This document shows, one piece after another, positions 43,279-52,854 of a stretch of 64,000 bases of DNA. Origin of the DNA: Palsa-1150 sp036490515 (GTDB lineage Bacteria; Myxococcota_A; Polyangia; Polyangiales; Polyangiaceae); NCBI GenBank assembly GCA_036490515.1, contig DASXDU010000011.1, positions 991,351 to 1,055,350 of the forward strand. The letters run 5' to 3'. The notes under the pieces are model-generated. The model saw only the letters and a list, made by a program, of their open reading frames with translations. It made no database searches and was not told where the DNA came from. Positions within the stretch are counted from its first letter, which is position 1. Every line of letters starts with the position of its first letter. The translations under genes were made by a program, and so were the position numbers.

Positions 43279-44394
43279 TCAGTTGGACGCGGAGTCCGGC
43301 GCCGGCTCCGAGAGCACCATGGGAACGAAGATTCGCGCGGTGGTCCCGACGCCGGGCTCGGACTCGAGCAGGAGCTCTCCGCCGGCTCGCCGCAGCCGCT
43401 CGGCCAGCTTCGCGAGCCCGGACCGAGCGCCATCGCGCCGGCGGCCCGCGATCGGCTCGGTCGCGTCGGCCAGTGCCACGGCGCTCATGCCGGAGCCGTT
43501 GTCGACGATCTCGACGAGGGCAGCCGACACGCGCGGCTCGGCGCGCATGGTGATCGCACCGGGATGCGTTCGTTCGCTCAGCGAGCGAATCGACTCCGTC
43601 AGGAGAGTCGAGAACGCCTCGACGAGCAGCGATCGACCGACCGACACGCGCACGCCGACGACGGGCACGTCGAGGTGCAGGTCCGCGACCCGCTCGACCA
43701 CGGGCCGGACGAGCTGCGCGAACTGCGTGATGGTCACCGTGAGGTCCGTCTCCTCGTCGTCCTGCGTGCCCACGAGCGCGTGCACGTGCGCGACGGCGCT
43801 CGATGCTTCCCGCAGCGCGACGGCCAGGTCGCGAACGGTGGCGTTGAGGGCCGACGTCGCCGGGGCCGACGCGCGAAGCGCGACGATGCGTTGCATCTCC
43901 GAGGTGGGGACCAGGTCTCGCCCGGTCGCGGCGCTGCTGGCGTACGCGTCGGCCAGCCTCGCAATGGCGCCGAGCGCCGGCTCGAGCACGCCGAGATTGA
44001 CCGAGGCGAGGGCCAGCGGGCTGGCCAGGCGACAGACGACGGTCGCGGCCAGCAGCTCGACGCCGGATGCCTCCGCGGGGGGACGCTCGCGCGACTCGCG
44101 ACCGATGCCTCGCAACCGTGCTCGCTCCACGGCCGACGAGAGGCTGGCAACCGTGGCCTCTCCCGCGCGCACGACCTCGTCGGCGCCGAGCGCGAGGGCG
44201 CGGTGTGCCTGGTGGTCGCCTCCGACCACGGCGACGACGGGCCCCCGCGCCGCCGCCGCAGGGATGGCCCTCGCAAGGGCGTCGGGAGCAACCGCGATGA
44301 GACGGACGCCTGCGGGCGTGCGCGTCCACCACGGGAAGGTCTCGCGCCCCTCGTCGGGGACCCAGAGCACGATGACGTCGTCGCTCACAACCAT
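43279..44394 (-). CDS. HATPase-domain protein without recognisable phospho-acceptor histidine
   Basis: 371 residues. The C-terminal third is a GHKL ATPase domain: LVEIVDNGSGMS (G1) and AKLAERLRRAGGELLLESEPGVGTTA (G2). The N-box is weak (AFSTLLTESIRSL, with Glu-Ser where Asn is expected). The helical middle (about 115-235) resembles a dimerisation region but has no H-box. The first about 100 residues look like a receiver-like fold (VIVLWVPDEG, VVAVVGGDHQAHRALALGADEVVRAGE) without the usual phosphorylated Asp. It may be a degenerate sensor kinase. Confidence 0.65.
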   Translation of the reverse strand: MVVSDDVIVLWVPDEGRETFPWWTRTPAGVRLIAVAPDALARAIPAAAARGPVVAVVGGDHQAHRALALGADEVVRAGEATVASLSSAVERARLRGIGRESRERPPAEASGVELLAATVVCRLASPLALASVNLGVLEPALGAIARLADAYASSAATGRDLVPTSEMQRIVALRASAPATSALNATVRDLAVALREASSAVAHVHALVGTQDDEETDLTVTITQFAQLVRPVVERVADLHLDVPVVGVRVSVGRSLLVEAFSTLLTESIRSLSERTHPGAITMRAEPRVSAALVEIVDNGSGMSAVALADATEPIAGRRRDGARSGLAKLAERLRRAGGELLLESEPGVGTTARIFVPMVLSEPAPDSASN

Positions 44395-44443
44395 CCCTTC
44401 ACGAGTCTACGGCAGGTATCGTCCCGGGGGTAAGCGCCGCGCG

Positions 44444-46162
44444 CTAGGCCCCCTGAGCAAAATGACGCACCGTCGCGGCACGTGATTCGCACGTCAGAGA
44501 CTCGGTCCCGTCGATGCGAACGTCGAGCACCACCGGGCGGCCGGTGCGAGCCAACGATTGCAGCGAGGACGGTTCGAGCTCCGCGGCGGAACGAACGACG
44601 AAGCCTTCGGCGCCGAAGCCTCGCGCCACCGCCGCGAGGTCGGCGACGCGCGATGGCATCCCCGGAGGCAAGCGGCCATAAACAGCCCGAAACCCTTGAT
44701 CAATCATTCCCCACGACCCGTTGTTGAACACGGCGAAGAGGACACCCAGGCCGTGCTCGACGCAGGTGAGGATCTCGCCCGCGTGCATCGCGAGGCCGCC
44801 GTCGCCGCAGAGGGCGATGACCGTGGCGTCCGGTCGCGCGAGCTTCATCCCGATCGCGGCACCGATTCCACTCCCCATGGAACCGAAACCGGTCATGGCA
44901 TGGAAGCGATCGGGCCGGTCGACGCGAAGGTAGTGCAGCGCCATCGTCAGGTGCTCGCCGATGTCCGAGCACCAGATCGCACCGGGGAAGGCGCGATCGA
45001 GCGCCGCGATGGCGCGCTGCGGCTTGAGAGGCATGCTCTCGGAGTGCGCGAGCTCCGCCCGGACGCTCCGGCAGCGAGGTGTGTCGCGTGCGGGCGGGAC
45101 GCCCGCCGGGCAGTGTTCGAGCATGGCCTCCAGCGTCGCCCGCGCATCCCCGACGATCCCGAGGGTCACCGGCACGTTCCGCCCGAGAAGCAGGGCCTCG
45201 CGGTCGATCTGGATCGTGTCTACCGTGCCGGCGATGGGCGTCTGCCAGCCGTTGGTGGCGATGTCGCCCAGCCGCGAGCCGACGATGCACGCGACGTCGG
45301 GTGGCTCGCGGAGGTACTCGCTCACCGAAGGGTGCTGCCCGACGCCGATGAGGCCGAGATAGAGGCGATGGCTCTCGGGGAAGACGCCCTTGGCGTGGCC
45401 GGTCACCGCCGTGGGCAGCGACAGGCGCTCGGCGAGCGAACGCGCGGCCACCGAGGCGGAGCGCGCCCCGTTGCCGAGCAAGAGGAGCGGCCGGCGCGCG
45501 CCGCGGAGTGCCTGCACGGCGCGATCGCACGCGGCGAGGTCGGGCATGGCGGGAGGCCGGTCGCTCGTCGCGAGCGGCGGACGGAAGGCGGCAACCCGGC
45601 TGCCCACGTCGAGAGGGACTCCGACGTAGACGGGGCCGGGCCGCTCGCCCGTCGCGAGTTGCCAGGCCCGCTCCGCGGTCGCGGAAGCCGCGTCTGCCGA
45701 CGTCAGCGTCGTCGCCCAGCGGGTCATCGACCGAACGGTTCCGAGCGTGTCGAGGCCCGCCGGCGACCCGTCCTGCAATCCCCCGCGCGCGACGGCTGCC
45801 GACGCGATCTCGCCGGCGAGCACGATGACGGGCAGTTCCTCCAGCGTGGCCGCTGCCATCCCGGTGATCGCGTTGGTCAACCCCGGTCCCGACGTCGTCA
45901 GCACGAGCGCGGGCCGCCCCGTCGCCCGCGCGTAGCCGGTGGCGGCGAAGCCGGCCATCGCTTCGTGACGCGTGGCGACGAAGCGGATCTCCGGCACTTC
46001 GTTCAGACCGTCGAAGATGGGGCTGGCGCTGCCCCCGGGGATCCCGAACGCGACACGGACGCCGCGGTGCGCCAGCGTCCGGAGCAAGAGGACCGCCGCG
46101 CTGGCGGCCTGGCGGGGTCGCGGAGAGCTCTCGGGGACCAGATCGAAGGCGGGATCGTTCAC
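44444..46162 (-). CDS. Thiamine-diphosphate-dependent enzyme, acetolactate-synthase-like
   Basis: 572 residues with the three domains of the ALS/benzoylformate decarboxylase family. The N-terminal domain has GVRVAFGIPGGSASPIFDGL and the catalytic Glu in RHEAMAGFAATGYARATG. The middle domain holds LLLLGNGARSA. The C-terminal ThDP motif is CGDGGLAMHAGEILT...VFNN. Which 2-oxo acid it uses is unclear; no small regulatory subunit (ilvH) is near, which argues against biosynthetic acetolactate synthase. GTG 46162 follows AAGGAG, deciding the start over an upstream in-frame codon. Confidence 0.85.
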   Translation of the reverse strand: MNDPAFDLVPESSPRPRQAASAAVLLLRTLAHRGVRVAFGIPGGSASPIFDGLNEVPEIRFVATRHEAMAGFAATGYARATGRPALVLTTSGPGLTNAITGMAAATLEELPVIVLAGEIASAAVARGGLQDGSPAGLDTLGTVRSMTRWATTLTSADAASATAERAWQLATGERPGPVYVGVPLDVGSRVAAFRPPLATSDRPPAMPDLAACDRAVQALRGARRPLLLLGNGARSASVAARSLAERLSLPTAVTGHAKGVFPESHRLYLGLIGVGQHPSVSEYLREPPDVACIVGSRLGDIATNGWQTPIAGTVDTIQIDREALLLGRNVPVTLGIVGDARATLEAMLEHCPAGVPPARDTPRCRSVRAELAHSESMPLKPQRAIAALDRAFPGAIWCSDIGEHLTMALHYLRVDRPDRFHAMTGFGSMGSGIGAAIGMKLARPDATVIALCGDGGLAMHAGEILTCVEHGLGVLFAVFNNGSWGMIDQGFRAVYGRLPPGMPSRVADLAAVARGFGAEGFVVRSAAELEPSSLQSLARTGRPVVLDVRIDGTESLTCESRAATVRHFAQGA

Positions 46163-46246
46163 GGCGGCACTCCTTGGTCGAGCCAGCACTACGGCACACG
46201 ACGCACCGAGTTAACGCCGACCGATGCGCGCCAAGCGTAGTGTTGT

Positions 46247-46864
46247 TCAGGGCGCTTGCCAGCGAACATGGAGGCGCCCGTCGAAGGGCGTGTCCAGGTC
46301 CACGTCCACCGAGCCCTCGACGCCGCACGCCTGGAGCAGGCCCTCCAGGCCTCCGCGGTGGGCGCTGTCGATCCAGATCCACTCGTCGAAGTAGTGCATG
46401 ATGAAGTAGCGGTCCGTTCGCGGCTCGATGCGCCAGCGGCCGTAGTCGGCGAAGAAGCTGCGGTGCGTCTCGAGCCATCGCGCGGCGGAGAGCACGTCCG
46501 ACCGAAGAAACCCGAGAAACCGGACGGCGTTGAAGAGCGGCGCGTAGCGGGGACCATTGCGCCAGATGGCGCGCACCGCCGACGCGGGATCCTCGGGCGC
46601 GACGACCGCCGCCGCGGCGGTCACGTCCTCGAGGTACGCGCGCACCGAGTACATCCGAAAAAACCAGGTCGACTTCACCGGCGTGAGGCGCCGGTAGGCC
46701 ACGACGGCTCCGGCTCGACCCCGCTCGACCTCGTCGGCCGTCTGCTTGAAGAGGAACCCGCGCACGTGGGCGTGGAGCGGCACCTTCGAGAGGCGACGCC
46801 CGAGGTCCAGCGCGGCGCGAACGCGCTGCATGTCCACGCCCTCGAAGCCGGGATCGACGAGCAT
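46247..46864 (-). CDS. Hypothetical protein, possibly Myxococcales-restricted DUF2378/TIGR02265-like
   Basis: 205 residues. The layout (HAHVRGFLFKQTADEVERG, then FFRMYSVRAYLEDVTAAAAV, then FLGFLRSDVLSAARWLETHRSFFADYGRW) recalls the TIGR02265 family found in myxobacteria, but the match is by eye. The end is rich in aromatic residues (DRYFIMHYFDEWIWIDSAHR). No signal peptide. The start ATG 46864 is uncertain. Function unknown. Confidence 0.6.
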   Translation of the reverse strand: MLVDPGFEGVDMQRVRAALDLGRRLSKVPLHAHVRGFLFKQTADEVERGRAGAVVAYRRLTPVKSTWFFRMYSVRAYLEDVTAAAAVVAPEDPASAVRAIWRNGPRYAPLFNAVRFLGFLRSDVLSAARWLETHRSFFADYGRWRIEPRTDRYFIMHYFDEWIWIDSAHRGGLEGLLQACGVEGSVDVDLDTPFDGRLHVRWQAP

Positions 46865-46986
46865 TCCCGGCCCATCATATCGCACGCACGTTGGCCGAGA
46901 GGCGGCTCGCTCCGGCGGAGAGTCGGTGCTTCGGGGAAACGCGAGCCCTTGACTCGCCAGGTGCGCGCCTCGGAGCATGGCCGCCC

Positions 46987-48327
46987 ATGCCCCTGCCCGC
47001 CGGGCCCCGCGCCCCGATGGTCGCCCAGACCGCGGCCTTCCTCCGTCGTCCGTTTCGTTTCATGCAGCGCTGCCACGACCGCTACGGCGACACGTTCAGC
47101 GTCCGCCTCGGGTTCACCGGCCCTGGCCGCGGCGTCGTCGTCGGAGGTTCGGATGGCGTTCGCGAGGTGTTCCGGGCCGACTCGACCGTCCTGTCGGGAG
47201 GCCAGGGAAACGAGCCCCTGCGACCGATCATGGGCGACCACTCCGTCGGTTTGCTCGACGGCGAAGCCCACGCACGCCAGCGGCGCCTGCTCATGCCGCC
47301 GTTTCACGGAGAGCGCATGCGCGCCTACGCCGACGTGATGCGAGACGTGACCCTCCGGCACGCCGCAGCGTGGCCGGTCGGCAAGCCCTTCGCGCTCCTC
47401 CCGCGGCTGCTCGCGATCGCGCTCGAGATCCTCCTCCGGACGGTGTTCGGCATGGACGGCGACGAGCTCCTCGAGACCGAGCAGCAGCTCGAGCGCCTGC
47501 TCGCGGTCCTCGCCAACCCCTTGCTCCTGATGGTCCCGTCGCTCCAGCGGGACCTCGGGCCGCTCACGCCCTGGCGGAGGTTCCTGCGCGAGAGAGCGGC
47601 GACCGATGCGCTCCTCTACCGGCGCATCGCGCAGGCGCGGAGCGAGGGCGGCGACCGGCAGGACGTTCTCTCGTTGCTCGTTCGGGCCGTCGATCAGGAC
47701 GGCTCGGGTTTGACGGACCAGGAGCTCCGCGACGAGCTCGTGACGCTGCTGCTCGCGGGCCACGAGACCTCGGCGACGTCGCTCGCCTGGGTCTTCGACC
47801 AGCTCCTGTCGAACCCCGAGGCGATGGCCGACGTCCACGGCGACGTCCAGGCCGTCGTCGGCCCCGAGCCGCTCCGGGCCGAGCATCTGCCGAAGCTCGA
47901 GCTCCTCGAATCGGCCATCCGCGAGGCCCTCCGCCTGCGTCCCGCCGCGCCCGGCGCGTTCCGCAAGACCACCGCGCCCGTGACCCTCGCCGGGCACGAG
48001 ATCCCTCCGGGGACCGTGGTGATGGCGAGCTCGTACCTCGCGCAGCGCCAGCCGGACGCCTACCCTGAGCCCGACCGGTTCGACCCGCGCCGCTTCGTAG
48101 GCCGCAAGCCCGATCCCCATGCCTGGATCCCGTTCGGGGGAGGGTCGCGCCGCTGCATCGGCATGGCCTTCGCGATGTTCGAGATGAAGGTCGTCTGCGC
48201 GACGCTGCTCTCGGCAGTCCGCCTCTCGCTCGCGAACGGCCGCCCGTCGGAGGTCACGTGCCGCGCCGTCTTTCAGTCGCCGGTCGGCGGCGTGCGCGTC
48301 GTCGCCGCCCCGGCTCGTTCGACGTGA
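46987..48327 (+). CDS. Cytochrome P450
   Basis: 446 residues. The oxygen-binding I-helix motif is LAGHETSATSLAW, the ExxR motif ESAIREALRLRP, and the haem loop FGGGSRRCIG with the Cys ligand. The F-G region and PDRFDPRRF are also present. It is most like class-II-type bacterial CYP families acting on fatty acids, steroids or terpenoids. No ferredoxin gene lies nearby. ATG 46987 gives the right length. Confidence 0.93.
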   Translation: MPLPAGPRAPMVAQTAAFLRRPFRFMQRCHDRYGDTFSVRLGFTGPGRGVVVGGSDGVREVFRADSTVLSGGQGNEPLRPIMGDHSVGLLDGEAHARQRRLLMPPFHGERMRAYADVMRDVTLRHAAAWPVGKPFALLPRLLAIALEILLRTVFGMDGDELLETEQQLERLLAVLANPLLLMVPSLQRDLGPLTPWRRFLRERAATDALLYRRIAQARSEGGDRQDVLSLLVRAVDQDGSGLTDQELRDELVTLLLAGHETSATSLAWVFDQLLSNPEAMADVHGDVQAVVGPEPLRAEHLPKLELLESAIREALRLRPAAPGAFRKTTAPVTLAGHEIPPGTVVMASSYLAQRQPDAYPEPDRFDPRRFVGRKPDPHAWIPFGGGSRRCIGMAFAMFEMKVVCATLLSAVRLSLANGRPSEVTCRAVFQSPVGGVRVVAAPARST

Positions 48328-48396
48328 CCCACCGGGCGCGCGAGGTTCGCGCGCTCGGTTGGCATGCTACGCGCTGGGGAGGAGCCCCGAGAGCCC

Positions 48397-49260
48397 ATGC
48401 GCTACGACGACGACCACGAGAGCCCCGATCTCATCGACCGCCGCGGCGAGCGCCCCGCCCTCGGGTCCGCAGGGTCGGGCCTCTTCTCGCTCCTGCCGCT
48501 CCTCCTGCGCTGGCGTTACGGCTGGGTCGTGATCGTCGCGATCCTCGGGTATTACGGCTACACGGCGCTCACGCGCAGGCCCGCGCAGAACGCTGCGGAC
48601 ACGACCGCGGGGGCCGGCGACGGGTCGGTGGTGCACGACGCGCCCGCGCACTTCGTGGCGTTCGTGCTCGACGACGTGCAGGGCTCCTGGGAGCGCGAGT
48701 TCGCGCAGCGGGGCAAACCCTACCGGCACGCGAAGCTCGTCCTCTTCACGGGCGCGACGTCGACCGCGTGCGGGCTCGGGCAGTCGGCGACCGGTCCCTT
48801 CTACTGCCCCGAGGACGAGCGCGTGTACATCGACCTCGGGTTCTACCAGGAGCTCGAGCAGCGGCTCGGCGCACGCGGGCAGTTCGCGAAGGCGTACGTC
48901 GTCGCCCACGAGATCGGGCACCACGTGCAGCACCTTCTCGGCATCGACCGGCGGCCCGACGCACACGGCGAGGGCGCGGCGGGCGGGTCGGTGCGCCTCG
49001 AGCTCCAGGCCGACTGCTACGCAGGCATCTGGGCGCACACGACGCAGCAGCGGCAGCTCCTCGAGCAAGGCGACATCGCGAGCGCCCTCGGCGCGGCGGC
49101 GGCCATCGGGGACGACACGCTCCAGCGCGAGGGCCGCGGGGTCGTCCGGCCCGACACGTTCACGCACGGCACGAGCGCGCAGCGCACGCGATGGTTCGAC
49201 ACCGGGTACGCGACCGGGTCGCTCGAGGCGTGCGACACGTTCGGGGCGAAGGCCCTGTAA
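48397..49260 (+). CDS. YpfJ-type neutral zinc metallopeptidase
   Basis: 287 residues. One membrane helix (YGWVVIVAILGYYGYTAL) anchors the protein. The catalytic motif is VVAHEIGHHVQHLLG (HExxH), with the downstream acidic ligand in LELQADCYAGIWA. The N-terminus MRYDDDHESPDLIDRRGER is family-typical and decides ATG 48397 over ATG 48364. Substrate unknown. It converges on the tricorn-like gene with nine bases between the stops. Confidence 0.9.
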   Translation: MRYDDDHESPDLIDRRGERPALGSAGSGLFSLLPLLLRWRYGWVVIVAILGYYGYTALTRRPAQNAADTTAGAGDGSVVHDAPAHFVAFVLDDVQGSWEREFAQRGKPYRHAKLVLFTGATSTACGLGQSATGPFYCPEDERVYIDLGFYQELEQRLGARGQFAKAYVVAHEIGHHVQHLLGIDRRPDAHGEGAAGGSVRLELQADCYAGIWAHTTQQRQLLEQGDIASALGAAAAIGDDTLQREGRGVVRPDTFTHGTSAQRTRWFDTGYATGSLEACDTFGAKAL

Positions 49261-49269
49261 CGCGGGCCG

Positions 49270-52200
49270 CTACGGGATGGTCGGCAACCGCTTCCCGTAG
49301 TCGACGTACGCAGGCTTCTTCAGCTTCACCGGCGGCGTCTTCGCGAGGGCGTCCATCGCGAGGGCGACGGCCTTTTCGAGCTGCGGGTCGTGGCCCTGGC
49401 GCATCAGCGCCGGGTCCTGCTCGACGTCCACGTCGGGGGCGATGCCGTGGTTCTCGACCTCCCACTCGCCGTGCGTCCCGTAGAGCGCCCAGCGGGGCGC
49501 CGTGACGCTGCCGCCGTCGACGAGGGTCGGGTACCCGCCGATGCCCACGAGGCCACCCCAGGTGCGCTTTCCGACGAGCGGCCCGAGCTTCGCCTGCTTG
49601 AAGAGCCACGGCAGCGCGTCGCCGCCCGAGCCGCTCATCTCGTTGGCGATCATCACCTTCGGCCCGTAGATGGCCTGCGCCGGGAGGATCATGTCCTGGC
49701 CCTCGCGCGTCGTCGCGCCCATGAGAGGCGCGAGCTTCATGATGTCGACCATGTAGTCGGCGATCTGCCCGCCGTGGTTGAAGCGCTCGTCGACGACGAC
49801 GGCGTCCTTGCCCACCTGCGAGAAGTAGTAGCGGTTGAAGTTCGTGTACCCGCCGCCGCCCGTGTCGGGGACGTAGACGTACCCGACCTTGCCGCCGGAC
49901 AGGTCGTCGACCTTCTTGCGGCTGTCCTCCATCCAGCCGCGAAGGCGCAGGTTGCCCTCGCTTCCGACGGGGACGACCGTCACCTGCCGCGACCCGTTGA
50001 GGCTCGGCTTCGGCCCGACGGTGATCTCGGTCTGCTTGCCCGCGCGCCCGAGGAAGAGCCGGCTCACGTCGTCGTCCCCGCGCAGCTCCTCGCCGTTCAC
50101 CGCCAGGAGGTAGTCACCCTCCTTCACGTCCACACCGGGCTCCGTGAGCGGCGCGCGGAGCTTCGGGTTCCAGTTCTCGCCGCGGAGGATCTTCGCGATG
50201 CGGTACCGGCCGTCCTCGATCGTGTAGTCCGCGCCGAGGAGGCCCACGTCGACGTGGTCCTGGTGCGGTCCGTCGCCTCCCTGCATCCACACGTGCCCGA
50301 GCACGAGGTTGCCGAGCGCGTCGCCGACGACGGCGTTGAGGTCGTCGCGGCTCGAGAGGCCGTCGAGGTAGCGCGAATAGAGCTTCTCCGCGGCGGCGAG
50401 ATCGAGGCCGTGCGCGTGCGGGTCGTAGAGGAAGTCGCGCTCGATGCGCCAGACCTCGTGGTAAATCTGCCTCCACTCGGCGCGCGGGTCGACCCAGACC
50501 TCCATCCCGGCCGCCGACTTGAGCGCTGCCTCGCCGAGGTCCTTCGGCGCCTCGTCGCTGCCGGCGAGGAACCACTTCTTGTCCTTCTCGAAGAGGACCT
50601 TCTCGCCGTCGGCCGAGACCACGAACGTCTGCAGGCCCGACCCCGCGGCGTCGATGTCGCTCAGGAAGGGTTGCACCTTGCGCTTCTTCAGGTCGAACCG
50701 CACGACCTGGACGGGCGGCTGGTGGTCGCCGCCGTACTCGATGTAGTCCTCGTCCGCGAAGACCGTGGGGAAGGAGAGCGCGAAGACGCCGCCCTTGCCC
50801 GTCTCGATGTCGGCGTAGTTCGCGCGATCGAACGGGAGCGCCACGATGCGCTGGTCGATCCCGTCGAAGTCGATCTTCACGTCGGGGCTCTTCTTCGCGT
50901 CGGCCTTGTCGTCGCCCTTGCCGCCCTTGTCCTTGTCCTTGGCCTTGTCGCCCTTGTCGGCGTCGCCCCCGGGGGCGCCGGCGTCCGAGTTCTCTTCGTC
51001 GCTCTGCGGCGCGACGGGCGACGGCGTGTCCTTCGCGAGGACGATCGCGTACACGCTGCTCGTGACCGGCTTGCCCATCGCCCACATCGTCGAGGTCGCG
51101 GCGAGCCCCACGTCGGTGCTGTCGAAGAACCAGAGGTACTTGCCGCCGCGATCGAAGCGGGCGCACGCCGCGGCGCTCCGCCCGTCGGTGACCGGGTGGA
51201 TGCTCTTTTCGTCGAGCGAGTAGACGAAGAGCCCCGTCAGGTGGTTGGGCAGCTGCTTCTGGTAGGCGAGCCAGTGCGAGTCGGGCGAGAACGACGGGTC
51301 GAAGTTCGCCCCCTCGAACATGTCGGTGTCGACCTTCGTCGGCTCCTTCGGGTGCTCGACGTCGACGAGCCAGAGGTTCAGGCGCTTGTCCCAGAGCGCG
51401 ATCTTCTTGCTGTCGGGCGACCAGCGCGGCGAATAGAAGTACGAGCCCGGCTCGCCGAGCGTGACCTTCTTCTCTGCGTTCACGCCGTCGGGGGCGCGGA
51501 AGGTGAGCGAGTACTCGCCGCCGTCGTCCGAGAGCCAGGCGATCCACTTGCCGTCGGGCGACCACGCGGGATCGCGATCGGCCACGCCGGGCGTGCGCGT
51601 GAGGTTGCGCACGTCGCCCTTGTCGGCCGGCACGGCGAGGATCTCGCCGCGCGCCTCGAAGAGGACGCGCTTGCCGGTCGGCGACACGGCCGCGTGGAGG
51701 ATCTGGTCGGGCTCGACGTGCGTGAAGTGCGGCCGCGTCTCGGGGAGGTCCGCCGAGACGGTGATGGGGACCTGGTGCTCCCTGCCCGACGCGATGTCGT
51801 AGAGGTGCACCTCGCCGAGGCGCTCGTAGACGATGGCGTCGGGGCCGGCGGAGGCGTAGCGGATCTCGAGGCCGTCGGGGTTGGGGACGAGCTCCTTCAC
51901 GGCGTTGCCGCCGACGTCGTAGGAGAAGAGCGTGAACGGGCCGTTGCGGTCGGAGACGAAGTAGACCGTGTTGCCGACCCACATGGGGTAGCGGTCGTTC
52001 GAGTCGGTGCGCGGCACCTTCGTGACGTGCGAGTCCGCGAGGTCGGCGATCCAGATGGGCGTCGTCTGCCCGCCGCGGTACTTCTTCCAGTGCGGCTCCC
52101 ACTGCTGGAACGGCACGTACGCGAGGCGCTTGCCGTCGGGCGAGTACGACGCCGTCGTGCCGGAGGGGAGCGGGAGCTGCTCGGGCGGCCCGCCGCTGGT

Positions 52201-52740
52201 CGAGACCGTGAAGAGCTTCGGGAGGTCCCGCGCGGTCGCGCGCCACGACATGAAGAGGATGCGCGTGCCGTCCGGCGACCAGCCGACGACCTCGTCCCAC
52301 GACGGGTGGTAGGTGAGCCGCTTCGGCTCGCCGCCCGCGGTGGGGACGACGTACACGTCGCCGTTCTCGTCGAGCATCCCCGTGTAGGCGATCATCGAGC
52401 CGTCGGGCGAGAAGTGCGGGGCGCTCGTCTGGAGCTGCCCGGTGACCAGGCGCCGCGCCTCGCCGCCTTCGCGGGGGACGATCCAGAGCTGCCCCGCGTA
52501 CGAGAAGGCGATCTGCGTCTTGGAGACGCCGGGCCACCGGAGCAGGCGCGTCACGTGGTCGTTCGCGGGCGCGGTGAGCGGCGCCGCGGCGGGCGGCAGC
52601 GGCGCGGGCTTCTCCGGGACCGACGGGAGCGTCGCGACCCCCTCGGTCGGCGTCCAGTAGCGAGGCACCACGAGGGCGATCACGACGAGCACAGCACCGA
52701 CGGCGGCGAAGAGAGCGATCGCGCGCGACTGCGATTTCAT
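49270..52740 (-). CDS. Tricorn-like S41 peptidase with propeller and PDZ domains
   Basis: 1156 residues. A membrane-anchor leader (AIALFAAVGAVLVVIALVV) is followed by PD40/WD40-like propeller blades (about 60-700) containing a charged insert (KGDKAKDKDKGGKGDDKADAKK). A tricorn C1/PDZ region follows, with DLAAAEKLYSRYLDGLSSRDDL and VKEGDYLLAVNGEELRG. The S41 core has NEMSGSGGDALPW (nucleophile Ser near residue 1034) and GKRTWGGLVG. It should degrade peptides in the periplasm. ATG 52740 follows GGGAGG eight bases upstream. Tricorn size and domain order are as in bacterial homologues. Confidence 0.92.
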   Translation of the reverse strand: MKSQSRAIALFAAVGAVLVVIALVVPRYWTPTEGVATLPSVPEKPAPLPPAAAPLTAPANDHVTRLLRWPGVSKTQIAFSYAGQLWIVPREGGEARRLVTGQLQTSAPHFSPDGSMIAYTGMLDENGDVYVVPTAGGEPKRLTYHPSWDEVVGWSPDGTRILFMSWRATARDLPKLFTVSTSGGPPEQLPLPSGTTASYSPDGKRLAYVPFQQWEPHWKKYRGGQTTPIWIADLADSHVTKVPRTDSNDRYPMWVGNTVYFVSDRNGPFTLFSYDVGGNAVKELVPNPDGLEIRYASAGPDAIVYERLGEVHLYDIASGREHQVPITVSADLPETRPHFTHVEPDQILHAAVSPTGKRVLFEARGEILAVPADKGDVRNLTRTPGVADRDPAWSPDGKWIAWLSDDGGEYSLTFRAPDGVNAEKKVTLGEPGSYFYSPRWSPDSKKIALWDKRLNLWLVDVEHPKEPTKVDTDMFEGANFDPSFSPDSHWLAYQKQLPNHLTGLFVYSLDEKSIHPVTDGRSAAACARFDRGGKYLWFFDSTDVGLAATSTMWAMGKPVTSSVYAIVLAKDTPSPVAPQSDEENSDAGAPGGDADKGDKAKDKDKGGKGDDKADAKKSPDVKIDFDGIDQRIVALPFDRANYADIETGKGGVFALSFPTVFADEDYIEYGGDHQPPVQVVRFDLKKRKVQPFLSDIDAAGSGLQTFVVSADGEKVLFEKDKKWFLAGSDEAPKDLGEAALKSAAGMEVWVDPRAEWRQIYHEVWRIERDFLYDPHAHGLDLAAAEKLYSRYLDGLSSRDDLNAVVGDALGNLVLGHVWMQGGDGPHQDHVDVGLLGADYTIEDGRYRIAKILRGENWNPKLRAPLTEPGVDVKEGDYLLAVNGEELRGDDDVSRLFLGRAGKQTEITVGPKPSLNGSRQVTVVPVGSEGNLRLRGWMEDSRKKVDDLSGGKVGYVYVPDTGGGGYTNFNRYYFSQVGKDAVVVDERFNHGGQIADYMVDIMKLAPLMGATTREGQDMILPAQAIYGPKVMIANEMSGSGGDALPWLFKQAKLGPLVGKRTWGGLVGIGGYPTLVDGGSVTAPRWALYGTHGEWEVENHGIAPDVDVEQDPALMRQGHDPQLEKAVALAMDALAKTPPVKLKKPAYVDYGKRLPTIP

Positions 52741-52854
52741 GAAGGGCCTCCCGGCGAGGCCGCCAGCCTACCGCGAAGCAGGACGCGCAGGGGGGCCTCG
52801 TCGTAGGACTGGCAGCACCTGCCCCTCCTTGGCAGCATCTGCACGCGCACGCAC

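Noticed and set aside
49390..52806. Plus-strand open frame of 1138 residues opposite the tricorn-like gene
   Set aside because: Composition is typical of antisense reading (Val/Arg/Glu/His-rich), with no domain; the opposite strand holds a full tricorn-like protease.
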